Assembly: GCA_031551625.1 (NCBI GenBank)
Contig: JAVBNJ010000030.1
Coordinates: 5,427 to 69,426, forward strand
DNA from: JAVBNJ01 sp031551625
GTDB lineage: Bacteria > Bacteroidota > Bacteroidia > Bacteroidales > UBA932
Reading direction: 5' to 3'
Length of the DNA stretch: 64,000 bases
Positions within the stretch are counted from its first letter, which is position 1; every line of letters starts with the position of its first letter. Positions 44,733 through 53,171 of the stretch are shown here, one piece after another. The position numbers and the translations under genes were made by a program. Under the pieces are notes generated by a model that saw only the letters and a program-made list of their open reading frames with translations, ran no database searches and was not told the DNA's origin.

Positions 44733-46670
44733 ATGGAAAAAGAATTTGATATAATTGTAGTAGGAGGGGGGCATGCCGGTTGCGAAGCTGCTGCTGCCGC
44801 TGCTAACATGGGTTCGCGAGTGTTGCTTGTTACAATGGATATGACGAAGTTTGCCTGCATGTCGTGTAACCCGGCAATGGGAGGTATTGCTAAGGGACAA
44901 ATAGTACGCGAGATTGATGCGCTTGGTGGCTATAGTGGAATAGTAACCGACCGCAGTACTATTCAGTTTAGGATGCTCAATCGTTCAAAAGGTCCGGCGA
45001 TGTGGAGTCCGCGAGCGCAATGTGATCGTACGCTTTTTTCCGTTGAATGGCGTAAAATGCTCGAAGAAACGCCTAATCTGTTTTTCTGGCAAGATACGGT
45101 TAAATCGTTATTATTTGATAATGAGCAAATTATAGGTATTTCAACACTTTTAGGAGCTGTATTTAAAGCGAAGTCTGTGATCCTTACCAACGGAACGTTT
45201 CTAAACGGGATAATTCATGTTGGACGGACACAAGTTACCGGGGGCCGGATGGGAGAATTATCGTCCTATGGAATTTCGGAGCAACTTTGCAAATTAGGTT
45301 TTGAAGTTGGAAGGATGAAAACCGGAACACCTGCTCGCCTCGACGGACGAACAATTGATTTTTCGAAATTGATTATTCAGGAAGGAGATAATCCGGCTTC
45401 TAAATTTTCATACTTAAATAAATTAGAAATTAAAAATCGGAAATTAGAGATTGTTCCACGTGAAACAAATCATTCTCAATTCTCAACCATAAGCCCGACA
45501 AAGTCAATCCTCAATTATCAATTACCCTGTTACATTGCCCATACTTCAAAAGCAGTTCACGATATTTTAAAAGGAGGATTTGCTGATTCTCCACTTTTTT
45601 CCGGCACTATAAAAGGAGTGGGACCGCGTTACTGTCCGAGTATAGAAGATAAACTTCGTACGTTTGCTGACAAAGATAGTCATCAACTTTTTTTAGAACC
45701 TGAAGGGTGGAATACAAATGAATATTATATTCAAGGTTTCTCGTCGTCGTTGCCAATGGATGTGCAAATACGTGCTTTACGAACAATTGAAGGTCTGGAA
45801 AATGTAGAAATATTCCGGCCTGGATATGCTATTGAATACGATTATTTTCCACCCATTCAGCTAAAGCACACAATGGAAACAAAGTATATAAATAATTTAT
45901 ACTTTGCCGGTCAAATAAATGGAACTACAGGATACGAAGAAGCGGCAGCCCAGGGTTTAATAGCCGGTATTAATGCGCATTTAAAAATTAATGGTAAACA
46001 AGAGTTAGTACTTGGTCGGGACCAGGCATATATAGGTGTGCTTATTGATGACCTGGTTACAAAGGGGGTCGATGAGCCGTATCGCATGTTTACTTCGCGG
46101 GCCGAATACCGTATTTTACTCCGACAGGATAATGCCGATATGCGGCTTACGGAATTATCCTATAATTTAGGTTTAGCTTCACGTGAACGGTATGAACAGC
46201 TTTTATCTAAGAAAGAGGTTATCGAAAATATTTTGACAATCTTGCGCGAAACTTCTATAAAACCCGAAGAAATTAATCCGTATTTAGAAAGTATAAATTC
46301 GTCGCTTATTACGCAAAGTAAAAAATTAGCCGAAATAATCCAACGCCCTGAATTTTCTCTAACAGATTTTCTCCAACTTTCAACTGATAATGTTCCACGT
46401 GGAACATCTCCCGAAATAATAGAATCAGTTGAAATATTATTAAAATATAGTGGTTATATTGAACGCGAACGATTATTGGCGGATAAAATGAATCGGTTAG
46501 AAAATGTACGAGTTCCTGCTAATTTTGATTTTGATAAAATATCGTCGCTTTCTATAGAGTCGCGAATGAAGCTTAAAAAGCATCAACCGGAAACTATAGG
46601 ACAAGCTTCGCGTATATCCGGTGTTTCGCCTGCCGATATTTCAGTGTTGTTGGTTTATTTTGGTCGTTAA
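44733..46670 (+). CDS. mnmG: tRNA uridine-34 carboxymethylaminomethyl modification enzyme MnmG (GidA)
   Basis: FAD enzyme that with MnmE makes cmnm5U34 in tRNAs. 645 residues: GGGHAGCEAAAAAANMG at the N-terminus, CNPAMGGIAKGQIVREIDALGG, GTFLNGIIHVG, MKTGTPARLDGRTIDFS, GVGPRYCPSIEDK, FAGQINGTTGYEEAAAQG and the C-terminal TIGQASRISGVSPADISVLLVYFGR. Between FSY and CYIAHTS there are 38 residues where E. coli has about 12: an in-frame insertion of about 26 residues (45415-45525) that reads like spacer DNA and contains a parS-like site. A second parS-like site lies at 46391-46406, in a variable linker. Confidence 0.96.
   Translation: MEKEFDIIVVGGGHAGCEAAAAAANMGSRVLLVTMDMTKFACMSCNPAMGGIAKGQIVREIDALGGYSGIVTDRSTIQFRMLNRSKGPAMWSPRAQCDRTLFSVEWRKMLEETPNLFFWQDTVKSLLFDNEQIIGISTLLGAVFKAKSVILTNGTFLNGIIHVGRTQVTGGRMGELSSYGISEQLCKLGFEVGRMKTGTPARLDGRTIDFSKLIIQEGDNPASKFSYLNKLEIKNRKLEIVPRETNHSQFSTISPTKSILNYQLPCYIAHTSKAVHDILKGGFADSPLFSGTIKGVGPRYCPSIEDKLRTFADKDSHQLFLEPEGWNTNEYYIQGFSSSLPMDVQIRALRTIEGLENVEIFRPGYAIEYDYFPPIQLKHTMETKYINNLYFAGQINGTTGYEEAAAQGLIAGINAHLKINGKQELVLGRDQAYIGVLIDDLVTKGVDEPYRMFTSRAEYRILLRQDNADMRLTELSYNLGLASRERYEQLLSKKEVIENILTILRETSIKPEEINPYLESINSSLITQSKKLAEIIQRPEFSLTDFLQLSTDNVPRGTSPEIIESVEILLKYSGYIERERLLADKMNRLENVRVPANFDFDKISSLSIESRMKLKKHQPETIGQASRISGVSPADISVLLVYFGR
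45452..45467. promoter_or_regulatory. parS-like ParB-binding site 1 (inside mnmG)
   Basis: TGTTCCACGTGAAACA matches the classical parS consensus TGTTnCACGTGAAACA. It is located in the extra segment of mnmG. Confidence 0.8.
46391..46406. promoter_or_regulatory. parS-like site 2 (inside mnmG)
   Basis: TGTTCCACGTGGAACA, a perfect 16-base palindrome, encoding the NVPRGT part of MnmG in frame. Confidence 0.8.
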
Positions 46671-46686
46671 TGTTCCACGTGGAACA
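46671..46686. promoter_or_regulatory. parS-like site 3 (directly after mnmG)
   Basis: TGTTCCACGTGGAACA, beginning at the base after the mnmG stop codon. Confidence 0.8.
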
Positions 46687-46702
46687 TTATATAATAGAGT
46701 AT

Positions 46703-46791
46703 GGATTACTTCGTATCTCGCAATGACGATTATTTTAACTTATTGCAATAGGTAACTCAGCACGTCATTGCGAGCAATAGCGAAGCGATCT
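46703..46791 (-). repeat. 89-bp inverted-repeat element, copy 2
   Basis: Its reverse complement aligns with 44616-44704 over the full 89 bases (AGATCGCTTCGCTATTGCTC..., ...CGAAGTAATCC). The two copies thus bracket mnmG in opposite orientation. The rest of this spacer (46792-46918) shows no gene. Confidence 0.75.
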
Positions 46792-46918
46792 AATCGATAA
46801 TAAAGAAACTAAAAAGTGCGTTTATGAGTAAAGGTAGCTACGTTTACATAATGACTAATTATACCAATAGTGTTCTCGAATGCAGTGTGGGCAATCCATA
46901 AAATATAAAAGTAACGAT

Positions 46919-46934
46919 TGTTCCACGTGGAACA
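46919..46934. promoter_or_regulatory. parS-like site 4 (before ade)
   Basis: TGTTCCACGTGGAACA, 20 bases upstream of the ade ATG; ParB bound here could affect ade transcription. Confidence 0.8.
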
Positions 46935-46954
46935 ATTACTAAAAATATAAAATT

Positions 46955-48544
46955 ATGGGGATACAATTTCAACGAAGAGATCCGATAACACCGCCGCAAA
47001 CCTACCAACTGAAACTCGAAGATTATTTTGGGTTAGTAGAACCGCAGGTTTTACGAGGCAATATTGTCGATATCGAAAAGCAAGAAATATATCAAGGTTG
47101 TATTCATATAGTCGATGGACGGATTTCTAAGATAGAACGATGTGCTGTTTTGGAAACGCACTATATTCTTCCCGGATTGATAGATGCACATGTGCATGTG
47201 GAAAGTAGCATGTTAACCCCGGCCTCATTTGCGAACGAAGCAGTGAAGCATGGGGTAGTGGCAGCCGTATGCGATCCTCACGAAATTGCTAACGTGATGG
47301 GGGAGGAGGGAATTGAGTTTATGATTGATTCGGCCAAACAGTCCGATTTTAAATTTTTCTTTGGGGCTCCTTCTTGTGTTCCGGCCACTCCGGTCGAAAC
47401 GTCGGGTGCAAAGTTGGATGCAGCACAAGTAGAACAACTATTGCAACGCGACGATATTTATTTTTTGGCCGAAATGATGAACTATCCGGGTGTAGTTGGT
47501 GGCGACCCGGAAGTAATGAAAAAATTGGCTGCCGCTAAAAAATTGGGAAAGCCGGTTGATGGGCATGTGCCCGGACTGAGTGGCGATGAATTGAAAAAAT
47601 ATGTTGCAGCCGGAATTTCGACCGACCATGAGTGTATTGATACTTGCGAAGCAGAAGAGAAAATTCATTTAGGAATGAAAATTAGTATCCGGGAAGGGAG
47701 CGCTGCCAAGAATTTCGATATGCTTTATCCGTTGATAAATCGTTACCCCTCGTCGGTTATGTTGTGTACAGACGATTGTCATCCACATGAATTATTGCAG
47801 GGTTACATGCTTTCGCTATTGAAAAAAGGACTGGATAAAGGATTAGGTTTCTTTAATTTACTTCGTACGTTGACAAGTAATGTTGTAAATCACTATCGTT
47901 TACCGGTTGGTTTACTGCAAGTAAACCAACTGGCTGATTGTATTGTAGTAGATAATATTGATGATTTAACTGTTTTACAGACTTATATAAATGGAAAGAA
48001 GGTGTTCGATAATACTGAAAATTCTATTAAAATTAATAATAACTTATTAGTAATAAATAATTTTAAGTTATTACCTATAGCAAAACATGAAATAATTGTG
48101 CCGGCCAAGTCGACTAAAATTCGAATTATTGAACTAATAAACAATGAATTATATACAAAGCAGGTGATAGAGGCGGCAACGATAGTAGGCGGCCAAATAG
48201 TTGCTGATCCCAAGCGGGACTTGCTAAAGATAGTGGTGTTGAATCGGTATGTGGAAAAAGCAGTACCGGCTGTCGGGTTTATTCGCGGTTTCGGGTTGCA
48301 CAGCGGCACCTTGTGCAGCAGCGTGGCGCACGATAGTCATAACTTACTGGCTGTGGGGGCTGACGACGATTCGCTGGCGGCAGCCATCAATGCGGTAATT
48401 GCTCACAAAGGGGGCATTGCCTGTTGCGATGAAAAGGGAAGAACATCGGTACTTCCGTTGCCAGTAGCGGGTTTGATGAGTACTGCCCCTGCTGCTGAAG
48501 TGGCTCAGCAGTACGAGTTGTTGCAACAGCACGCGCGGGAGTGA
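46955..48544 (+). CDS. ade: Adenine deaminase, truncated by an in-frame TGA
   Basis: Converts adenine to hypoxanthine in purine salvage (metal amidohydrolase). 529 residues before the stop: HVHVESSMLTP (metal HxH, near 71), CDPHEIANVMGEEGI, DGHVPGLSGDELKKYVAAGISTDHE (metal His/Asp) and LCTDDCHPHELL (near 270-282). The C-terminal domain has GLHSGTLCSSVAHDSHNLLAVGADDD and LPLPVAGLMS. The TGA at 48542-48544 falls in [19 protein letters not shown], where the family continues; the frame runs on to 48679, giving 574 residues in all. A single base change (TTA or TTG codon to TGA-type) is the simplest cause. Confidence 0.92.
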   Translation: MGIQFQRRDPITPPQTYQLKLEDYFGLVEPQVLRGNIVDIEKQEIYQGCIHIVDGRISKIERCAVLETHYILPGLIDAHVHVESSMLTPASFANEAVKHGVVAAVCDPHEIANVMGEEGIEFMIDSAKQSDFKFFFGAPSCVPATPVETSGAKLDAAQVEQLLQRDDIYFLAEMMNYPGVVGGDPEVMKKLAAAKKLGKPVDGHVPGLSGDELKKYVAAGISTDHECIDTCEAEEKIHLGMKISIREGSAAKNFDMLYPLINRYPSSVMLCTDDCHPHELLQGYMLSLLKKGLDKGLGFFNLLRTLTSNVVNHYRLPVGLLQVNQLADCIVVDNIDDLTVLQTYINGKKVFDNTENSIKINNNLLVINNFKLLPIAKHEIIVPAKSTKIRIIELINNELYTKQVIEAATIVGGQIVADPKRDLLKIVVLNRYVEKAVPAVGFIRGFGLHSGTLCSSVAHDSHNLLAVGADDDSLAAAINAVIAHKGGIACCDEKGRTSVLPLPVAGLMSTAPAAEVAQQYELLQQHARE

Positions 48545-48679
48545 GGCTGTATGCTCGCCGCACCGTTCATGACCATGGCTTTCATGTCGCTGATTGTAAT
48601 TCCCGAACTAAAAATTTGCGACCGCGGCTTATTTGATGTTACAAAATTTGAACCGGTGGATTTATTTGCGGATGAATAA
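48545..48679 (+). pseudogene. ade: C-terminal tail of ade after the premature stop
   Basis: In frame with ade: [20 protein letters not shown] and then [21 protein letters not shown], ending TAA at 677-679 of this kilobase (48677-48679). The PFMT(M/L)xF and IPELK...RGLFD segments are the conserved end of adenine deaminases. The 44 residues include part of the C-terminal domain, so loss may reduce function. Confidence 0.85.
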
Positions 48680-48717
48680 ATCGGTATCTTTGCATTCTAA
48701 ATATAACCTGCATTCGT

Positions 48718-49848
48718 ATGAAAATAGCAATGGCTTTAGGTAAAACTATTATTTTAGTTGGTGCGGCAGTCGTCCTTGCGTCGTGTGGGAGCGCGCTCCA
48801 ATCCTACAAAAAAGGCGATTATTTAACAGCGAGCGAAAAAGCCGTAAATAAATTACAAAGCAAACCCAATGATGCCGATGCGCGCTATGTGCTTGAGCAT
48901 GCATACCCCTTGTTGCAGGACAAAGCGCTGCGCGAAATCGACTCGCTTGATGCTAATTTGAGTATCAGGAATAACGAAAAGGTAATTGACCTTTATGAGC
49001 GCCTGAATAAACTCTCCATACAGATTACCTATTGCCCCGCCGCACACGAAATTGTGCCGCAGCCCGGGGCCTACAACGATGTGTTGCAAGACCGCAAGAA
49101 TGCAACGGCCGATTATTTCTATGGAGAAGGCATGCATGCCCTTGATGCCGGTACGTTGGAGCAAGCCCGTAAGGCGCTCGATGATTTCAAAGAGGCGGCT
49201 AAATATGTGCCCGACTACAAAGATGTGGAAGATAAAATTGCCGAAGCACGCGAAGCTGCTACGATGCATGTAGTGGTCGAAGAACCCCTGTTTACTTTCC
49301 GTCTACGTCCCGGCGACGACATGCGCTACCGCTGGCTGATGGACGAAATTAACCGCAGTTATTACCGCTATCCGGTGCATTTTTATTCGATGTACGATGT
49401 CGCGATAACTCCGCAACAGCGTGTAGTGCTTGACTTCCAGGATTTCGTAATAGGCAATGCCGTTACTACGACACGCACCGAAACGTTGACGCGCGAGGTG
49501 GTTGTTGGTTCCACAGTGATAGATGGTAAGACGGAGTATATCTACGAAACGGTGAGTGCGCGCATTACTATTTATCGTATGCAGGTAATTGCCGAAGGCT
49601 TGCTCGACGTGCGTATCACTGATTACCGCACGGGGCGCTACCTGAACCAGCGCACCTTGCGGCGCAACGCTGTCTGGTTTACCGAATGGGCAACCTTCAC
49701 CGGCGACCGGCGCGCGCTTTCCGGTAATGCAGCCGTATTGGCAGGGAGGGGACCCGAGATAGCGCCGCATAGCGATATACTTTATAGCCAAGTGGTGAAC
49801 CAGCTCTATGACGATGCGGCACGGTATATTGAATCAGTATACCGGTGA
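48718..49848 (+). CDS. Lipoprotein with TPR-like N-terminal region
   Basis: 376 residues, lipobox LASCGS (Cys near 23), then helical repeats (YKKGDYLTASEKAVNKLQSKPNDADARYVL; EQARKALDDFKEAAKYVPDYKDVEDKI) and a C-terminal beta-rich part (RVVLDFQDFVIGNAVTT..., ITIYRMQVIAEGLLDVRITDYRTGRYL). Proteins of this design occur across Bacteroidetes as uncharacterised outer-membrane lipoproteins; I do not know a function. Candidate -7 box TATCTTTG at 48685-48692. Confidence 0.8.
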   Translation: MKIAMALGKTIILVGAAVVLASCGSALQSYKKGDYLTASEKAVNKLQSKPNDADARYVLEHAYPLLQDKALREIDSLDANLSIRNNEKVIDLYERLNKLSIQITYCPAAHEIVPQPGAYNDVLQDRKNATADYFYGEGMHALDAGTLEQARKALDDFKEAAKYVPDYKDVEDKIAEAREAATMHVVVEEPLFTFRLRPGDDMRYRWLMDEINRSYYRYPVHFYSMYDVAITPQQRVVLDFQDFVIGNAVTTTRTETLTREVVVGSTVIDGKTEYIYETVSARITIYRMQVIAEGLLDVRITDYRTGRYLNQRTLRRNAVWFTEWATFTGDRRALSGNAAVLAGRGPEIAPHSDILYSQVVNQLYDDAARYIESVYR

Positions 49849-49873
49849 TTTGATAAAATTTGACACGTTGCTA

Positions 49874-49904
49874 TTTGGCGGTTAAAAATATTGTGCTACA
49901 TTTG
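49874..49904 (+). promoter_or_regulatory. Sigma-ABfr-type promoter of leader RNA B
   Basis: TTTG (49874-49877), 19 bases, TACATTTG (49897-49904). The -7 box is identical to that of leader A. Predicted start near 49911, about 378 bases before the ATG at 50289. Confidence 0.75.
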
Positions 49905-49915
49905 CGGTAACAATA

Positions 49916-50075
49916 GACGTTCTTTTGGTTCGGGTAAATTTATTCTCGTTGAAAAATCTTGACAATTTTTGCATTAAGAGAATAGTGGAAACCACTGGTA
50001 AAACGTGGGTTTTGCTTATTTTTAATGCAGGTAGTCAAGAACCTTTCAACAAATGAGTTTAACCTGCGTTTTTGT
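49916..50075 (+). ncRNA. Structured leader RNA, copy B (unrecognised class)
   Basis: CGTTCTTTT (49918-49926), then P1 49948-49954 with 50044-50050 (7 bp; CTC 49945-49947 can add GAG 50055-50057), P2 49957-49963 with 50034-50040 (7 bp), P3 49970-49977 with 50022-50029 (8 bp). Internal loops are AA/ACC and 6/4 bases, as in copy A. The apical part has AGAAT, ACC, CGTGG and TTTTGCTTATTT at the same spacing as copy A, without gaps. CCTGCGTTTTT follows. Helix sequences differ from copy A but pairing is kept, which is strong evidence for a functional structure. Confidence 0.7.
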
Positions 50076-50149
50076 TTTTTGCTCACAGATTCCACAGAAG
50101 GGAGAACAAATTACGGAAATTGAAACGAAAGAGGCAGCGAATGAAAAAT

Positions 50150-50244
50150 CGTAGCAAGGGGTTGTTGTGTTTGTTTGTTGATGGAACGCGGATGACGCGG
50201 ATTAGACGGATTTACGCGGATTTTAAAACAACCCCTATGCTACG
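50150..50244 (+). promoter_or_regulatory. Long hairpin in leader B, 45 bases before the start codon
   Basis: CGTAGCAAGGGGTTGTT (50150-50166) pairs with 50227-50244 (AACAACCCCT...TGCTACG): 17 bp with one bulged A (50237). The loop encloses the ACGCGGAT-type intergenic repeat (50185-50224). The left arm is shared with leader A (20095-20111). The box ACTAAAAAATTAGTTAAA follows at 50253-50270, as in leader A. Confidence 0.6.
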
Positions 50245-50288
50245 TAAATAAAACTAAAAAATTAGTTAAAATTTAAAATAAAATATGT

Positions 50289-52352
50289 ATGAACCGAACA
50301 CTATTAAAATCTAAACACAGTTGTGAGTTCAGCGCAGCTAAAAAAATCTACTTCTTATTCATGGCGTTGCTCTGCTGTTTTAGCGGCTATTCCGCAAACT
50401 GCGTCTCGGCAACACAAGTCAGCGCCAACTACACGACCCAACAGGTCACCTTTAAGCTGACGTGGACGGGCTGCAATGGTACTACGCACTTGAACAAAGC
50501 CTGGTGCTTCGTCGACTTTCAACCGGTGGATGCGGCCGGTAACGGCGGTGCCTGGCAACGCGCTACCATAAGCGGTACACCAGTGGTTGTTAATGGTACG
50601 TATGCCGCCGGCAACAGCAATGGCTTCTGGGTAACGGGCACCAACGGCCAGTCGGCTACCGTAACCGTCAAATTGGGTAATGCTCCGGGTATTTTCAACT
50701 GGTGCGCCATTGCCACCGATTATCCGCCGCAAGCAACTTTTACCAGCCCTACGGTTGTGAAATTCAGCGGCACTTTACCATTTGTGTTAAGTTCGGGTGT
50801 TTCGGTTACCACTTCAGCCAAGACCTACACACCTGCGGCAGCGTTCACGTCGTTTACCGATAAAACGAATGCTCCCGGTACAATTAATTGCGGAAGTGCG
50901 GTAACTACCCCTGCATTAACCGGCGGCGGCAGTGTTTGTGCCACAGCTACGCTCAGTGTCACCAATAGTCAGGTAGGTGTGAGTTACCAATTATATAATG
51001 GAACCACAGCCGGCGAAAGTAAAGATGGTACCGGCGGCGCCATTAGTTTTACGCCGGTGGGAGCGGGAAGTTATAAAGTTGTTGGTAGAAATAACTATTA
51101 CACGGCCTGTGCTGCAACGAGTACCGTGCAAACTGTAACACTTTATCCGATCGTTACGCAAAGTAATCCAGCGGTAGCTACTATTTGTTACAACGCAACG
51201 AACACCTTCAGCCTGGCTGCGGCTACCGGCGGCGATGGAAACTATACGTACCTATGGCAGCAGTCGGGCAATAACTCGACGTGGACGAATGCCACGGGCA
51301 CCCGCACAAATGCAGCGTACACTACTCCTGCCTTGACCGCGAATATGTATTACCGGCGCGTAGTTACATCGTGTGGTAACTCGGCAACAAGCACGGCAGC
51401 ATTGGTGACAGTACGGGCTAACTTTACCACTGGAACTATTGACAGTACCGGCCAGACTGTAACAGCTGGAGAAACACCCGGCGCTATTGGAAGCACTGTA
51501 GCAGCCAGCGGTGGCGGCGGAACCATCAGTTACCAGTGGTATAAAGATGGCGTAGCCATCAGCGGGGCTACGGCTGCTAACTATACGCCCCCGGCCAGCA
51601 TGACTGCTGCGCTGGGGACTTACACGTATACACGGCGAGCAAAAGATAATACGTGTAATACTACATTGACACAGTCTACCGGAAGCTGGGTGTTGAAAGT
51701 AACCTGTCCCTACACAGGAAGTGATTTACTCATGGACGCTACACATGTCTGCCAACAGCGGGCCAGCGGAGCGAAGAACTGGGAAGCATGGATTAAAGAT
51801 GCGCGCGACAATGAATTATACAGAATTGTACGGATGCCCGACAATAAATGGTGGTTAGCACAGAATGTAAAATATGCGGCGACTGGTTCGGCAGTCAGTG
51901 GATGCACAAAAGACGAATGCGGAAGGGCATACACTCCCACGCAAATGAATGGCGCTTGGGGTGGCTCTAGTGGCTGGGGTAGTAATATTCAGGGTATTTG
52001 CCCAAGCGGATGGGTGGTCCCTATACTTAGCGACTGGGATAATTTCATTACTGCAATTGGTAGTACAAAAGCCGAAAGAATACGCCCTTATAATTCGACC
52101 TGTTCTCCAAAGTCGGATTACTACGGTTGGGCATCCAAAGTGGGCGTTTGGCAAGGCTCATCCACCTACGATACTGCTGCAAGCCATTTTAATTATAACC
52201 CACCTGAAACCTATAACAGCGGATATGGTTTGGCTATAGATCGTTATTGGTGCCAGGGGAGTAGTTGCAATGGGGTGCTATATAATCATGTTATAGGTGA
52301 GGGTGGTTGTGAAGATATTTCTAACAGCTCTGTTCGTTGTTGGCGTTATTAA
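50289..52352 (+). CDS. Exported FISUMP-like surface protein (long paralogue)
   Basis: 687 residues, with the long basic pre-signal segment MNRTLLKSKH also seen at the start of the DUF3078 gene (9135). The domain to about residue 205 is homologous to the short paralogue at 20288 (NYTTQQVTFKLTW, WCFVDFQPVD, WQRATI, GFWVTGTNGQSATVTVKL, FNWCAIATDYPPQATF). Then come Ig-like/PKD-like repeats (SYQWYKDGVAISGATAANYTPP), and a FISUMP-like C-terminal domain (about 480-687: WWLAQNVKYA, GICPSGWVVPILSDWDNFITAIGS, SSVRCWRY). Probably a surface adhesin or binding protein. It lies behind leader RNA B. Confidence 0.78.
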   Translation: MNRTLLKSKHSCEFSAAKKIYFLFMALLCCFSGYSANCVSATQVSANYTTQQVTFKLTWTGCNGTTHLNKAWCFVDFQPVDAAGNGGAWQRATISGTPVVVNGTYAAGNSNGFWVTGTNGQSATVTVKLGNAPGIFNWCAIATDYPPQATFTSPTVVKFSGTLPFVLSSGVSVTTSAKTYTPAAAFTSFTDKTNAPGTINCGSAVTTPALTGGGSVCATATLSVTNSQVGVSYQLYNGTTAGESKDGTGGAISFTPVGAGSYKVVGRNNYYTACAATSTVQTVTLYPIVTQSNPAVATICYNATNTFSLAAATGGDGNYTYLWQQSGNNSTWTNATGTRTNAAYTTPALTANMYYRRVVTSCGNSATSTAALVTVRANFTTGTIDSTGQTVTAGETPGAIGSTVAASGGGGTISYQWYKDGVAISGATAANYTPPASMTAALGTYTYTRRAKDNTCNTTLTQSTGSWVLKVTCPYTGSDLLMDATHVCQQRASGAKNWEAWIKDARDNELYRIVRMPDNKWWLAQNVKYAATGSAVSGCTKDECGRAYTPTQMNGAWGGSSGWGSNIQGICPSGWVVPILSDWDNFITAIGSTKAERIRPYNSTCSPKSDYYGWASKVGVWQGSSTYDTAASHFNYNPPETYNSGYGLAIDRYWCQGSSCNGVLYNHVIGEGGCEDISNSSVRCWRY

Positions 52353-52421
52353 AGTATTTATATTTTTTAGATCATTATTTTAACTAATATAGAGCTCTTA
52401 TATAAATTAATAGTATAGATT

Positions 52422-52465
52422 ATAAACTATTATATATTTATAAATAATAATATATAATAGTTTAT
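52422..52465 (+). terminator. A+T-only long hairpin after the FISUMP-like gene
   Basis: A perfect 17-bp stem (52422-52438 with 52449-52465, core AAACTATTATATATT) around 10 bases. It is almost free of G+C, so an unusual terminator; it may also protect the 3' end of the message. The rest of 52353-52553 shows no gene. Confidence 0.5.
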
Positions 52466-52553
52466 TTATTCTATTACTATAAATATCAACAAATAAACAG
52501 CACGAAAATTCGTTTGGTAATTTTACTGTTAAAGAACCGAATTCTTTCAATCC

Positions 52554-53153
52554 TTAGTTATAAATCCATAGCAGAATCTTCCGGTCGTTATTTTTTAGTT
52601 GATTATCCAAATAGGTCATTGTCGTATTGGATACAACGGCGCACCCCAGGCTCCATCCCAACGGCAGGTGTTGTGGGTAGGTTTCGTAATCGGGAACAGG
52701 CGTATGGGAATGCAGCACAACGATCCGTTTAAAAGCATTGCTGTTGCTGGCTTCCAGGCCATGTAGCTTATAATGTACATGGATCCCGTATTGGCTATAG
52801 GCCCTTGTGCCGATACGGTATTTGCCCAGCGAGGTACAATAGCTTCCGGGCTTATTACTGAACACCGGAGAAGCATTTGTGCTTCCGCCTCCGATGCCAT
52901 GGCAACAAAGGCTTGTTCGAACAACTTCTTTTTTCGCAAAATCCCATACAAACAGACGGTATTTTCCCGAATGAATTTTCATATCGACCAACAGGCAAAA
53001 GGTGGTGTCCATCTTATTCTGCTTGCAGTAAGCAAAGGCCGAGTCGGCTTTCAACGATAGTTCGGAAATCGTATTTACAGGTTGCTTGGCAGCCTCTTGT
53101 GCATGGCATGCACTAAAGAAGTTTAAAATTAGGAAAAATAAACTGTACTTCAT
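52554..53153 (-). CDS. Murein L,D-transpeptidase catalytic-domain (YkuD-type) protein
   Basis: 199 residues with a signal peptide (FFLILNFFSACHAQE; the Cys may be a lipobox Cys). The catalytic segment HSHTPVPDY...PLGWSLGCAVVSN carries the HxH and SxGC motif of YkuD-fold L,D-transpeptidases, with Cys near 176. Such enzymes cross-link or modify peptidoglycan in the periplasm. Opposite in orientation to the preceding FISUMP gene; 18 bases after the ARPP-1 lipoprotein gene. Confidence 0.82.
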   Translation of the reverse strand: MKYSLFFLILNFFSACHAQEAAKQPVNTISELSLKADSAFAYCKQNKMDTTFCLLVDMKIHSGKYRLFVWDFAKKEVVRTSLCCHGIGGGSTNASPVFSNKPGSYCTSLGKYRIGTRAYSQYGIHVHYKLHGLEASNSNAFKRIVVLHSHTPVPDYETYPQHLPLGWSLGCAVVSNTTMTYLDNQLKNNDRKILLWIYN

Positions 53154-53171
53154 AAGGATTGGAGAAATAAA

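Noticed and set aside
50289..52352. Diversity-generating retroelement target (lectin-like C-terminus of FISUMP proteins)
   Set aside because: No reverse transcriptase, Avd gene or adenine-template repeat occurs in the window; the ending SVRCWRY is ordinary for FISUMP domains.
52353..52553. Small RNA gene in the A+T-rich spacer after the FISUMP gene
   Set aside because: Apart from one A+T-only hairpin, there is no promoter box or conserved structure; a terminator is the simpler reading.
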